Shown here one piece after another: positions 9,463 through 19,307 of a stretch of DNA of 64,000 nt; position 1 is the stretch's first letter; each line of letters opens with the position of its first letter. A model generated the notes under the pieces. It worked only from the letters and a program-made list of their open reading frames with translations. It had not been told where the DNA came from and did not search any database. Location: assembly GCF_014647795.1 (NCBI RefSeq), contig NZ_BMPW01000010.1, forward strand, positions 248,001-312,000. The letters are read 5' to 3'. Position numbers and translations under genes: made by a program. Source of the stretch: Actinoplanes campanulatus (lineage in GTDB: Bacteria > Actinomycetota > Actinomycetes > Mycobacteriales > Micromonosporaceae).

Positions 9463-9493
9463 AAGGCCGGCTCCCGATACCGGGGCCGGCCTT
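9463..9493 (+). terminator. Bidirectional hairpin between convergent genes
   Basis: Arms AAGGCCGGC and GCCGGCCTT, extended inward by a CTCCCG/CGGGGC stem with one wobble pair, loop ATAC. It lies between the aldolase and dedA stops. Confidence 0.8.
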
Positions 9494-9507
9494 CCGTCTG
9501 TCCGCCG

Positions 9508-10461
9508 TCAGTTGCGTGGCGGCCACTGCTGCTGGTCCCCGTAGGGCTGCTGCTGCCCGTACTGCTGGGGCGGGTACTGCTGCTGGGGTGGGTACTGCTG
9601 CGGGTAGGCGGGCTGCCCGTACGTCTGCTGGTGGGGGTAGGCCTGCGGCTGAGCCTGCGGGGTCTGGTGGTGGTGCTCCTGGAACTCCTGGAACTCGTGG
9701 CGGGCGGCGTCGGCCATGCCCGCGACGCTGGCCGCGGCGACGACACCGATGGCGGCCGCCGGCTCCGGGCCCTTGTGCAGGCCCTGCTTCTTGGCCTTCC
9801 GCTCACGCAGGATCTCGATACCGATCGGCAGCACCGAGATCAGGACGATCAGCACGACCACCGGCAGGATGTAGTGGTCGATCTTGTCGCCGATGGCGTC
9901 GTAGATCTGCTGCGCCAGCAGGTAACCGATCAGGATGATGCCGTCGGTCCAGAGGACGGCGCCCACGATGTTCCACAGCAGGAACTGGCGGGCCGGCATG
10001 CCGAGCGTGCCGGCGACCGGGTTGAGGAACGTGCGGACGATCGGGATGAAGCGCGCCAGCACCACGGCCTTGGCCGGGCCGAACTTCTCGAAGTAGTACT
10101 CCGCCTTCTCGACGTACTCCTTCTTGAAGAGTTTCGAGTCCGGCTTGTCGAACATCCGGCGCCCGTACTTCGCGCCCAGCCAGTGCCCGAACTGGGCGCC
10201 GATGACGGCACAGATCGGGGCGCCGATCAGCAGACCGACGATGGACAGCTTGGCGCCCGGGCCGAAGATCGAGTCGGCCACCGACGAGGCCGCCACGCCC
10301 GCCAGGAACAGCAGGGAGTCACCGGGGAAGAAGAAGCCGACCAGCAGGCCGGTCTCCGCGAAGAGGATGGCCAAGACACCCGGCAACCCGAAGGCACTGA
10401 GAAGGTCCTTCGGGTCCATCGGGTTCAGCGCGAGCTGCTCCGTGAGCGCATGGATGTCCAC
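9508..10461 (-). CDS. DedA-family membrane protein with Gln/Pro/Tyr-rich tail
   Basis: 317 residues. The DedA/SNARE-associated core (about 15-215) has the family motifs FFFPGDSLLFLAG and ARFIPIVRTFLNPVAG and several TM helices. The last ~60 residues are a PQQYPPQQQ-type low-complexity tail. Established: DedA proteins act in membrane homeostasis, and some flip undecaprenyl-phosphate or phospholipids. GTG start at 10461 has no strong ribosome site; a later ATG (NPMDPKD) is possible. The gene starts just downstream of the pnkP terminator. A 16-bp inverted repeat at 10525 may be its operator. Confidence 0.88.
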   Translation of the reverse strand: MDIHALTEQLALNPMDPKDLLSAFGLPGVLAILFAETGLLVGFFFPGDSLLFLAGVAASSVADSIFGPGAKLSIVGLLIGAPICAVIGAQFGHWLGAKYGRRMFDKPDSKLFKKEYVEKAEYYFEKFGPAKAVVLARFIPIVRTFLNPVAGTLGMPARQFLLWNIVGAVLWTDGIILIGYLLAQQIYDAIGDKIDHYILPVVVLIVLISVLPIGIEILRERKAKKQGLHKGPEPAAAIGVVAAASVAGMADAARHEFQEFQEHHHQTPQAQPQAYPHQQTYGQPAYPQQYPPQQQYPPQQYGQQQPYGDQQQWPPRN

Positions 10462-10471
10462 GAGGAGCCAG

Positions 10472-10498
10472 GGTACCGGCCGATGTGCGGCCGGTACC
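10472..10498 (-). terminator. Hairpin after the pnkP-hen1 operon
   Basis: Arms GGTACCGGCC (10472-10481) and complement (10489-10498), 7-nt loop. It lies 39 bp past the pnkP stop and before the dedA start, on the same strand. Confidence 0.65.
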
Positions 10499-10524
10499 TG
10501 TATGAATGCTGTGCTGTTCAGAAA

Positions 10525-10540
10525 GTGACCGACCGGTCAC
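10525..10540. promoter_or_regulatory. 16-bp inverted repeat, candidate operator
   Basis: GTGACCG-AC-CGGTCAC, a perfect 7-bp inverted repeat with a 2-bp centre. It overlaps the pnkP stop codon and lies upstream of dedA. The size suits a TetR-type or other dimeric repressor; the regulator is unknown. Confidence 0.35.
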
Positions 10541-13032
10541 AAACGAGGATCCACCGGTTCCGACTCGGCTGCCAGGATCGCGAAGACCACCTCGTGCACC
10601 CGCCAGGCCGGAGCGCCCTCGGCCAGCCGGTCCAGCGCCGCCAGGCCGAGGCCGTGCTCACGCAGAGCCAGCGACCGTTTACGGCCCAGGTTCCGCCGGC
10701 GGAGCTGGTCCAGCTGTTCCGGCCGGGTGTACTCCGGACCGTAGATGATCCGCAGGTACTCACGGCCACGGCACTTCACGCCGGGCTGGACGAGACGGCC
10801 CTTCGCGTCGGTTCGGGCGAGCCCGGCCCACGGCTTGACCACCATGCCCTCGCCGCCAGCCGCCGTCAGGGTCAGCCACCACTCGGTGGCGGCGGCCTCC
10901 GCCGCCGGATCGTCCAGATCGACGATCATCCGCCGGGTGGGCGTGAAGAGCTCCGGGTCTGCCGCGACCAGGCGGTCCGCCAGCGCCAGGTGCCAGTCGT
11001 GGTCCCTTTTCGCGTACGAGACCCCGGCGCCCGCCAGCACGGCGAACGGTGCGACGGTGACCCCGGTGAGGCCGTCGGTCGGTTTCACATAGGCCCGGTA
11101 GGCCGCCGAGAATCCCTCGATCTCGGTGGCCCGCAACTCCAGCCGGTCCCGCAGCCCGCCGACGTCGAGCCCGCGCCCGGCCACCCGATCCAGCACCGTG
11201 AGCGCGGCCGGCAGCGCGGCCCGGCCGGCCGCGCCGACCCCGGCGTACTGGTCCCGGATGAGGCTGCCCGCCTTCGCCGACCAGGGCAGCAACTCGGTGT
11301 CCAGGAGCAGCCAGCCGGTCTCCAGCTCGGCGAAGAGCGGGGCGGCCGCGGCCCGGATGCGGGCCAGCAGCGGCTCGTCCAGCTCCGGGCCGAAGAACGG
11401 GCGGCCGGTCCGGGTCCAGATGGCGTCGCCCGTGCCGGAGACGGAGACCCGCACCACGGCACGGGAGCCCATGTGCTTCTCCTCGCACACCACCCGCTCC
11501 ACCCCGGCGGCACGCAGGTCCGCGAAGGCCGAGGACGGGTGCTCCAGGTAGCCCTCCACGGTTGAGCTGGTGCACGGCGCCATCGTGGGCGGTAGCCAGA
11601 CCAGGGTCTCCGGGTCGACCGAGAACCGCCCCATGACCTCCAGGGCCGCGGCCGCGTTCTCGGCGGGGACGGTGGTCTGTCCGTACCCGTAATCGATGTG
11701 CCGACGACCCGTCACGTCCGCGATGTCCAGGCCCTGATCGGGTTTGGCCGCAGTGGTGAGCAGCGGCCGGACCGGTGCGTAGTACTCCTTCGCGGCCGGG
11801 ACCGCGACCAGCTCGCGCGACGGCCAGCGGAGCGCGGTGAGCGCGCCGCCGAAGACGCAACCGGTGTCCAGGCAGATGGTGTTGTTGATCCACTCCGGAA
11901 CCGGGGTGGGCACGTGGCCGTAGACGACGGCGGCCGAGCCGCGGTACTCCCGGGCCCAGGGGTAGCGGACCGGCAGACCGTACTCGTCGGTCTCGCCGGT
12001 GGTCTCGCCGTAGAGCGCGAAGCTGCGCACCCGGCCCGAGGCCCGTCCGTGGTAGGCCTCCTTGAGGCCGGCGTGCGCCACCACCAGGTTGCCGTCGTCG
12101 AGCACGTAGTGGCTGACCAGGCCGTCGATGAAGACCCGCACCTCGGCGACGAACGCCGGGTCCTCCGCCTCGAGCTGCTCCAGGGTCTCCGGCAGGCCGT
12201 GGGTGAGCTGGACGTTGCGCCCGTTCAGCTTGCGAGCCAGCTTCTGCTCGTGGTTGCCCGGCACACAGATCGCGTGCCCAGCCGCCACCATGCCCATGAC
12301 CAGCCGCAGGACTCCCGGCGAATCCGGGCCACGGTCGACCAGGTCACCGACGAAGACCGCCTTGCGGCCCTCCGGGTGCGTGGCGTCGACCGGCCGGTCG
12401 CGCTCGTCGCGGACCAGGTGCCAGCCCAGCTTGCCGAGCAGGGCCTCCAGCTCGGCCCGGCAGCCGTGCACGTCCCCGATGATGTCGAACGGCCCGTGCT
12501 CGCCCTTCAGGTCGTTGAAGAGCTTCTCGTAGCGGATCTCGGCAGCGGCGATCTCGTCCACCCCGCGCAGCACGTGGATCTTGCGGAAGCCCTCCTTGGC
12601 GAGCTGCCCGAGAGAACGCCGCAGGTCACGGTGCATCCGGGTGATCACCTGGCGACCGAAGGTCCGGTCCGTACGGGCCTGCGTGCGCTCCCAGGCCAGT
12701 GACTCCGGCACGTCCAGCACGACCGCCACCGGCAGCACGTCGTGCTCGCGGGCCACCTTGACCAGGCCGGCCCGGGCGTGCGACTGGAGGTTCGTCGCGT
12801 CCACCACGGTCAGCCGTCCGGCGGCCAGTCGCTTGCCGGCCACGTAGTGCAACACGTCGAACGCGTCGGACGAGGCGGACTGGTCGTTCTCGTCGTCGGC
12901 CACCAGGCCACGGAAGAAGTCCGAGGAGAGGACCTGGGTGGGCGCCCAGTGCCGGGCCGCGAAGGTCGACTTGCCGGAACCGGAGATGCCGACCAGGGCC
13001 ACGAGCGACAGCTCGGGAACGTCGAGGATCAT
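10537..13032 (-). CDS. pnkP: Polynucleotide kinase-phosphatase-ligase (Pnkp) of RNA repair
   Basis: 831 residues in the bacterial Pnkp layout. Kinase domain: P-loop GISGSGKST (15-23). Metallophosphoesterase domain: GDVHG (186-190), GDLVDRG (229-235), GNHE (259-262). C-terminal ligase-like adenylyltransferase: KHMG with the nucleotidyl-acceptor Lys519. Established: with Hen1 it heals and seals RNA broken by ribotoxins (5' phosphorylation, 3' phosphate removal, ligation). ATG chosen because it overlaps the hen1 stop as ATGA, giving coupling; the longer frame upstream is hen1 coding sequence. All three active sites look intact. Confidence 0.95.
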   Translation of the reverse strand: MILDVPELSLVALVGISGSGKSTFAARHWAPTQVLSSDFFRGLVADDENDQSASSDAFDVLHYVAGKRLAAGRLTVVDATNLQSHARAGLVKVAREHDVLPVAVVLDVPESLAWERTQARTDRTFGRQVITRMHRDLRRSLGQLAKEGFRKIHVLRGVDEIAAAEIRYEKLFNDLKGEHGPFDIIGDVHGCRAELEALLGKLGWHLVRDERDRPVDATHPEGRKAVFVGDLVDRGPDSPGVLRLVMGMVAAGHAICVPGNHEQKLARKLNGRNVQLTHGLPETLEQLEAEDPAFVAEVRVFIDGLVSHYVLDDGNLVVAHAGLKEAYHGRASGRVRSFALYGETTGETDEYGLPVRYPWAREYRGSAAVVYGHVPTPVPEWINNTICLDTGCVFGGALTALRWPSRELVAVPAAKEYYAPVRPLLTTAAKPDQGLDIADVTGRRHIDYGYGQTTVPAENAAAALEVMGRFSVDPETLVWLPPTMAPCTSSTVEGYLEHPSSAFADLRAAGVERVVCEEKHMGSRAVVRVSVSGTGDAIWTRTGRPFFGPELDEPLLARIRAAAAPLFAELETGWLLLDTELLPWSAKAGSLIRDQYAGVGAAGRAALPAALTVLDRVAGRGLDVGGLRDRLELRATEIEGFSAAYRAYVKPTDGLTGVTVAPFAVLAGAGVSYAKRDHDWHLALADRLVAADPELFTPTRRMIVDLDDPAAEAAATEWWLTLTAAGGEGMVVKPWAGLARTDAKGRLVQPGVKCRGREYLRIIYGPEYTRPEQLDQLRRRNLGRKRSLALREHGLGLAALDRLAEGAPAWRVHEVVFAILAAESEPVDPRL

Positions 13033-14390
13033 GCGGTCACCTCCGAGATCTTGAAGAGAGCGAGCTGGGTGGGTGCGCCGGTGACCTCGTCCGCCTCGCC
13101 GACCCCACGGATCGTCACCGTGTAGCCGTGTGCCGCGGCGACCGACTCCGCCCACGCGGCGAACTCGGCCCGGGTCCACTCGAAGCGGTGGTCCGAGTGG
13201 CGCATCCCGGTCAGCCCGTCGTAGTGCACGTTGTACTCCACGTTCGGCGTGGTCACGATCACGGCGCCGGGCCGCGCGTGACCGAAGACGGCGGCCTCCA
13301 GAGCGGGCAGCCGGGGCAGGTCGATGTGCTCGATGACCTCCATCAGCACCGCCGCGTCGAAACCGCGGAGCCGGTCGTCGCGGTAGGTCAGCGCGGTCTG
13401 GATCAACCGGATCCGATCCTTCTGCCGCTCGGGCAACCGGTCCAGCCGGAGCCGCCGGGCCGCCTGCTCCAGCGAGCGGGTGGACACGTCGGCACCGACG
13501 ATCTCGGTGAGACCCCGGTCCTTGACCAGGGCGGTCAGCAGCGCGCCGCCACCGCAGCCCAGGTCCAGGACGCGGGACGCGCCCACCTCGGTGAGAGCGG
13601 CCAGCACGGCCTCCCGGCGCTGCTCGGCCAGCGGGGCGCGGCGGGTCACCGGCAGCTCGGCCTCCTCCTCGGTGGCCGGCTGATCCGCCTCCAGCAGCTG
13701 GAGGGCGGTGGTCGCCAGCGACCGGCGGTGCGCCAGGTAGCGCCGGGCGATCAGCACCTTCTCCGGGTGGGCGGCGAGCCAGCCCTCACCGGAGCGCAGC
13801 AGCTTCTCGATCTCGTCCGGAGCGACCCAGTAGTGCTTCCCGTCGTCCAGCACCGGCAGCAGCACGTACAGATGGTTCAGCGCGTCGGCGACCCGCAGCT
13901 CGCCGGACAGGTGCACGTCGACATAACGGCTGTCGCCGCCGAGCTCGGCCTCGAACGGGATCGGGGTGGCCGTGACCTGCCAGCCGAGCGGGGTGAACAG
14001 GCGGCTCACCAGCTCCGGAGTGCCGCGCAGCACCGGCACGTGGATCTCCAGCGGGATGCTGGTGGCGGCCAGTTCGGGCCGGTCCCGCGAGGCGCCGCGC
14101 AGGGCGCTGCGGAACACCCTGGCCAGGGCGCTCGCCAACAGGCTGGAGGCCGCGTACGGCCGATCGTTCACGTACTGGCTCAGCTCGAACGCGTCCCGCT
14201 GCGCCCGCAGCCGCTGTGGGTCGATGTCCAGCAGCAGGGCCGCGGTGCACCGGTCCTCCTCCGCCTCGGGGTAGAGGACGTGCGCCGTGCCGGTGGGCAC
14301 GTCGAAGGAGTGCACCTTGCCGGGGTGCTTGACCAGCAGGTAACCCAGGTCGGTGGCGGGCCGGTGGGTGGTCGTCAGGGTGAGCAGCAC
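13029..14390 (-). CDS. hen1: Hen1, 3'-terminal RNA ribose 2'-O-methyltransferase
   Basis: 453 residues, GTG start. N-terminal bacterial Hen1 domain (1-250), which activates the Pnkp ligase, then a SAM methyltransferase with DLGCG (276-280), metal-binding EVIEH (351-355: Glu351, Glu354, His355), TPNVEYN (381-387) and a fourth ligand His401 in RHSDHRF. Established: Hen1 methylates the 3' end of the 5' RNA fragment before ligation, making the repaired RNA resistant to recutting. It forms a heterotetramer with Pnkp, encoded immediately downstream with a 4-bp overlap. Confidence 0.95.
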   Translation of the reverse strand: MLLTLTTTHRPATDLGYLLVKHPGKVHSFDVPTGTAHVLYPEAEEDRCTAALLLDIDPQRLRAQRDAFELSQYVNDRPYAASSLLASALARVFRSALRGASRDRPELAATSIPLEIHVPVLRGTPELVSRLFTPLGWQVTATPIPFEAELGGDSRYVDVHLSGELRVADALNHLYVLLPVLDDGKHYWVAPDEIEKLLRSGEGWLAAHPEKVLIARRYLAHRRSLATTALQLLEADQPATEEEAELPVTRRAPLAEQRREAVLAALTEVGASRVLDLGCGGGALLTALVKDRGLTEIVGADVSTRSLEQAARRLRLDRLPERQKDRIRLIQTALTYRDDRLRGFDAAVLMEVIEHIDLPRLPALEAAVFGHARPGAVIVTTPNVEYNVHYDGLTGMRHSDHRFEWTRAEFAAWAESVAAAHGYTVTIRGVGEADEVTGAPTQLALFKISEVTA

Positions 14391-14443
14391 GCGTCGATCG
14401 TGTCAGCAGCCCGCGACTCCGGCGATTGATTTGTGCCCGCCGG

Positions 14444-14629
14444 TCAGCGGTAGTCGTCGTCGAATTCGACCACGCGGCCCTGTTCCTGGGCGTCCCACTC
14501 GCTGACGTCGCCGGTGTGGGGCGGCGCGTCGTCCGAGTCGTCGTCCTGCATGCTGGGGACCGCGATCATCGCCTGCTCGGCCGCGTCGACCTCGGGTGTC
14601 TCCAGGTCGATCTCCATCGGCTGCGTCAT
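14444..14629 (-). CDS. Small acidic hypothetical protein, 61 aa
   Basis: Reads MTQPMEIDLETPEVDAAEQA at the start, with a GGAAGG upstream and many Asp/Glu throughout. The fifth residue is also Met and could be the start. It lies upstream of hen1 on the same strand with a 53-bp gap. No family recognised; composition suggests a disordered cytoplasmic protein. Confidence 0.6.
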   Translation of the reverse strand: MTQPMEIDLETPEVDAAEQAMIAVPSMQDDDSDDAPPHTGDVSEWDAQEQGRVVEFDDDYR

Positions 14630-14989
14630 CCTCGGCTTCCTTCCGTTCTCGGCGGCTATCGGCTCCGGGGTGGTCCGGTCTCTCTGGTGCTCGGGGCGTG
14701 TGGTCCTCGTCTCATGGTGCGCGTTGCCCGGCCGCGATGCCGCACAAACGGGCAGGTGCCGCTTCTTCTGGCAGTGGCACGAGCGGCCCGATCACGGAGC
14801 GCAAGGGGAACAAGGGCCACAGTCGCCGCGAACCGGCCGGGAGATCGCCCCTTATATACCAATCGCGGGGCTCACGGTCCGGATTTCGGGGCGATTTCCG
14901 CTACGCAACGCGACTGCGGAATACTGCCTGCTGGAGGACAGCGCGGTCCTGCCCTCTGCTGCCCGTACCAAAGAGCAAGGAGCGCACCG
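14630..14989. other. Intergenic region upstream of fba, probable divergent promoters
   Basis: 360 bp without a gene. The AT-rich patch TTATATACC (14852-14860), unusual in this GC context, lies about 130 bp before fba and could be part of a promoter or a leader. A good AAGGAG (14977-14982) precedes fba. Confidence 0.45.
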
Positions 14990-16015
<1,026 letters not shown>

Positions 16016-16022
16016 TTCCGCG

Positions 16023-16059
16023 ACGACGGCCGGTCCCCTTCGTGGGGACCGGCCGTCGT
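16023..16059 (+). terminator. Strong hairpin after fba
   Basis: 16-bp perfect arms ACGACGGCCGGTCCCC (16023-16038) and complement (16044-16059), loop TTCGT, followed by T-rich TTGTCTT. Confidence 0.9.
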
Positions 16060-16118
16060 TGTCTTGTGGGGTCACGCAGAGGCACGGGTACCATCGACCG
16101 ATCAAGATCGGCGGGACG

Positions 16119-16640
16119 GTGGTCGTGCTCGGAATCGAGGGCTGGAAACCCGAGTGGCATCACGATGCCGAAGCCCTCGCTGCCGCCCATCGACACATGT
16201 TCGTGCGGCTCATCGGCCGGAAACTGCGATCAAGCCATCTCATGTGGGATGTGGCTCAGCGTGGTTGGTTCGCCGACGGTCCGGTGATCCTCGACTTCGG
16301 ATCGAGTCGCGTAGAGATCACTCACCGTAAATTCGATGAGTGCGCGATCACCTGGGACCAGATCGACATGAGCGTCCCGATCGACTGGTACGAACACTTC
16401 GACTGGCGGTCCGACCCGAACGCCGCACTGCGCCAGGCCCGTGACCGCCCGCTTCGAGCCGTCAACATCATCGAGCGGACCACCTCGGCCGACTGGCGGC
16501 CCCGCGTGCTGCACGCCGTCGAATTCCTCTTCGACGGCGCGCGCCTCGCGATCTACAACGCCATGGACGAGAACGGCATCACCGACGTCCCCGAGGCTGA
16601 ACTGCCCGCCGCGCACTGGCGGCGCGTGCACGTCGCCTGA
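16119..16640 (+). CDS. Hypothetical protein, 173 aa
   Basis: Not recognised. Soluble, Trp/His-rich protein (VVLGIEGWKPEWHHDAEALA near the start) with FDGARLAIYNAMDENGI near the end, apparently alpha/beta. In-frame GTGs at 16119 and 16125 are both possible starts. Codon third positions are GC-rich, supporting coding. Convergent with the Gly/Ser-rich gene, whose stop is only 4 bp away. Confidence 0.65.
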   Translation: MVVLGIEGWKPEWHHDAEALAAAHRHMFVRLIGRKLRSSHLMWDVAQRGWFADGPVILDFGSSRVEITHRKFDECAITWDQIDMSVPIDWYEHFDWRSDPNAALRQARDRPLRAVNIIERTTSADWRPRVLHAVEFLFDGARLAIYNAMDENGITDVPEAELPAAHWRRVHVA

Positions 16641-16644
16641 CGGG

Positions 16645-16959
16645 TCAGTAGCTGCCGCCACCGCCACTGTCCCCGCCGCCGCTCCAGCCGCCACCGCTGT
16701 CTCCACCGCCCCAGCCGCCGCCACCGCCGCTGTCGGAGCCGCTCCAGCCGCCGCCGCTGTCACTCGACGACGAGCCGCTGTCGCTCCACGAGTGGTCGTC
16801 CGAGGAGCCACCGTCGTGGTGGTGGCCGTGCGGGGTCGCCACCCAGCCACCGTGGGAGCGGGACCGGCCGGCGCGCCGGGTGCCACCCCTGATGATCTTG
16901 AAAATGAGCAAGACCGCCAACAGCGCGATGACGACGATGAAGAACACGGTCAGATCCAT
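16645..16959 (-). CDS. Single-TM protein with Gly/Ser-rich tail
   Basis: 104 residues. One hydrophobic segment, MDLTVFFIVVIALLAVLLIF, is followed by a basic stretch and a long Gly/Ser/Trp/Asp low-complexity tail (GGGWSGSDSGGG-type). The ATG at 16959 lies 23 bp after the LOG-like gene stop on the same strand, so they may be cotranscribed. Function unknown. Confidence 0.65.
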   Translation of the reverse strand: MDLTVFFIVVIALLAVLLIFKIIRGGTRRAGRSRSHGGWVATPHGHHHDGGSSDDHSWSDSGSSSSDSGGGWSGSDSGGGGGWGGGDSGGGWSGGGDSGGGGSY

Positions 16960-16982
16960 GGGTGCAGTGTGCGACACCCCCG

Positions 16983-18194
16983 CTACTTCGCCGGAGACGC
17001 AGGTGAGAGGGCCGACATGGCCTCGTCCAGTGAGTCGGTGACGACGATCAGACCGGACTGGTCGCCGCGCGGGGAACGGGCCAGCAACGGCCCGAGGAGA
17101 TCCGCCACGGGCAGCGCGGCCCAGTGCTCCACACCGAGGAACACGTACGCCCCGGACGGCCCGTCGGTGGCGTAGAACGTCTTGGTCGCCGCCTGGAAGA
17201 TCTCCTGCACGGTCCCGGCCCAGCCCGGCGCGAACACGATCCCGCCCCGGGACAGCCGCAGGATCGAGTCCTCGCGGACCGCGTTGGAGAAGTACTTGCC
17301 GATCTGGCCGGCGAACAGGTTGGCCGGCTCGTGCCCGTACAGCCAGGTGGGCAGGGCCAGGCCGCCGTGCTGGAGCCGGCCGGCCACGTCGAGCGGCGGC
17401 AGCGGCCAGGTGGCACGCACCGCCAGCGCGGCCGCGGTGTACGGCACGTGGTCCAGGAACTGCGGCGCGACCGCGAGCCGGTCGATCGCGACGGTGAGGT
17501 CGGCCTCCGGAAACGAGGAGAAGTAGGCGCCCAGGTTGGCGGCCTCCATCACGCCCGGGCCACCGCCGGTCACGATCAGGCGCCCGGCGGCGGCCAGGCG
17601 GCGGGCCAGGGCCGCGACCATCCGGTACGGCCCCGAGCCCCGTGGCGCGGCATGCCCGCCCATGATCCCGATCGCCCCGCCCGGCCCGGACATCCTCGCC
17701 CACGCGTTGAGCGCCTTGCCCAGCGCGTTGTCGATCCCGGCGTCGTGCAGCCGCTGGGCGAGCGCCTCCCGGATGTCCGGAACAGCGCCGCCGTGCGCCA
17801 CGAAATGGTCGTAGACCGTGGTGTCGTACATGCCGGCGAAGCCGTGCTCGGCGAACCCGGCGGACAGGTCCTCCGCCGTGTAGAGCAGCGCCGGATGCGT
17901 CGGGTAGGGCCGGCCGTCGAAGGGCGGGACCACGTGCGCCCCGCGCCGGATCAGGTCGGCCTCCACCTCCAGCCCGGCCAGATGGCAGCCGACGAAGACG
18001 GTGTCGCGGACGTCGGTGCCGCTCAGGTCGGGCGGATCCTGGTCCAGGCGCAGGCCCAGGACACACAGGCCGGCCAGGGTGTTTCTGGCCAGGTGCACGT
18101 TCAGTTCGGCTCGGGTCTCGATCTCGTCGGCGGTCGCGTCGAAGGGCGTGTCGCCGCCGAGCACTGGTTGCAGGGGATCGGGCATACCGTCCAT
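16983..18194 (-). CDS. LOG-family-like Rossmann protein
   Basis: 403 residues. The C-terminal two thirds have a Rossmann fold with IVTGGGPGVMEAANLGA (about 210-226), as in LOG/TIGR00730 proteins. The second LOG motif, normally PGGxGTxxE, is here APGWAGTVQE, i.e. one glycine replaced. Established: canonical LOG proteins are cytokinin riboside 5'-monophosphate phosphoribohydrolases; this longer form with an extra N-terminal domain may act on another nucleotide. Divergent from the ADP-ribosylglycohydrolase gene with a 48-bp gap. Confidence 0.7.
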   Translation of the reverse strand: MDGMPDPLQPVLGGDTPFDATADEIETRAELNVHLARNTLAGLCVLGLRLDQDPPDLSGTDVRDTVFVGCHLAGLEVEADLIRRGAHVVPPFDGRPYPTHPALLYTAEDLSAGFAEHGFAGMYDTTVYDHFVAHGGAVPDIREALAQRLHDAGIDNALGKALNAWARMSGPGGAIGIMGGHAAPRGSGPYRMVAALARRLAAAGRLIVTGGGPGVMEAANLGAYFSSFPEADLTVAIDRLAVAPQFLDHVPYTAAALAVRATWPLPPLDVAGRLQHGGLALPTWLYGHEPANLFAGQIGKYFSNAVREDSILRLSRGGIVFAPGWAGTVQEIFQAATKTFYATDGPSGAYVFLGVEHWAALPVADLLGPLLARSPRGDQSGLIVVTDSLDEAMSALSPASPAK

Positions 18195-18242
18195 CTTGCT
18201 CGCACCGAGCAGTTCGTTGACGCACTACCTAGAGTTGTCGGC

Positions 18243-19235
18243 ATGCGTGCTGCGTCGGGGTCACTGTTCGGATTGGCGTACGGGGATTCGCTCGGGAAGC
18301 CGACCGAGTTCCAGGAGTACGCGTCGATCGTCGCCCGGTACGGTCCCGGCGGTCCACGGCAGCTGGTCGGCGAGCCGGCCCTGGTGACCGACGACACGCA
18401 GATGGCCCTGGCGGTCGGTGAGGCGCTGCTCGAGGTCGGCGCCGACGTCACCCCGGCCGCTCTCGAGCCGGTGCTGCGCCGCCGCTTCCTGGCCTGGGCG
18501 GCCAGCCCGGAGAACGACCGGGCGCCCGGCATGACCTGTCTGCGGGCCATCGAGCTGCTCGCCGACGGCCGGCCGTGGACCCGGGCCACCCAGGCCGACT
18601 CGAAGGGCTGCGGCGCCAACATGCGGGTCACCCCGGTGGGCCTGGTTCCCGGCCTCACCGACGACCAGCGGGCCGGGGTGGCACAGTTCCAGGCGGCCCT
18701 CACGCACGGCCATCCGACCGGGCTGGCGGCGAGCGAGCTCACCGCGTACGCCTGCCTTTGGCTCCGGAACGGCCTCGCGCCGGCCGATCTGCTCGCCGCC
18801 CTCCGGGATCGCTGCGCCGCGCAGCGGAAGGTCTACCGGGGCGACTGGCTCGGGGAGCTGTGGCAACGCCCGACGGTGACCTCGCCGGAGGACTTCATCG
18901 CCCGCGGCTGGGACGAGTGCGCCGCCGCGCTGGACCGGGTCGAGGCCGCGCTCGCGAAGGGCGACCACGCCGGCGACCCGTGCCTGGCCACCGGAGCCGG
19001 CTGGATCGCTGAGGAGGCGCTGGCCACCGCCCTCTACTGCTACCTGATCTCCCCGCACGAGCCGGTCACCGTCGTCGGCCGTGGCGCGGCCTCGTCCGGC
19101 GACTCCGACTCCATCGCCTGCCTGGCGGGGGCCTTCGCGGGCGCGTCGCTCGGCCTCTCCGCGTGGCCGGACGAGTGGCAGACCCAGATCGAGTACGCCG
19201 GCCGGCTGTTCCGTCTCGGCCGGGCCTGGGACTGA
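18243..19235 (+). CDS. ADP-ribosylglycohydrolase family protein
   Basis: 330 residues. DraG/ARH family motifs: AYGDSLGKPTE near the N-terminus, VTDDTQMA (about 52-59, metal-binding Asp pair) and SGDSDSIACLAGAFAGA near the C-terminus (variant of GGDTDT, second metal site). Reaction expected: Mg2+-dependent removal of ADP-ribose from a protein, nucleic acid or small molecule. The Ser-for-Thr changes keep oxygen ligands. Neighbouring LOG-like and nucleotide genes suggest nucleotide-sugar chemistry, but the substrate is unknown. Confidence 0.85.
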   Translation: MRAASGSLFGLAYGDSLGKPTEFQEYASIVARYGPGGPRQLVGEPALVTDDTQMALAVGEALLEVGADVTPAALEPVLRRRFLAWAASPENDRAPGMTCLRAIELLADGRPWTRATQADSKGCGANMRVTPVGLVPGLTDDQRAGVAQFQAALTHGHPTGLAASELTAYACLWLRNGLAPADLLAALRDRCAAQRKVYRGDWLGELWQRPTVTSPEDFIARGWDECAAALDRVEAALAKGDHAGDPCLATGAGWIAEEALATALYCYLISPHEPVTVVGRGAASSGDSDSIACLAGAFAGASLGLSAWPDEWQTQIEYAGRLFRLGRAWD

Positions 19236-19307
19236 TCATCGGCTGTTCATCCGGCGAAACGCCGTCTTGACGGGAATGCGGCCCGCCCGGACGGGTTGAA
19301 TGGGGTC

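Noticed and set aside
14426-14989. N-terminal extension of fba
   Set aside because: Class II aldolases begin near MPIASPEVYAE; AAGGAG supports the ATG at 14990.
17124-18242. Upstream extension of the ADP-ribosylglycohydrolase frame
   Set aside because: Lies opposite the LOG-like gene; the family N-terminus begins at the ATG at 18243.
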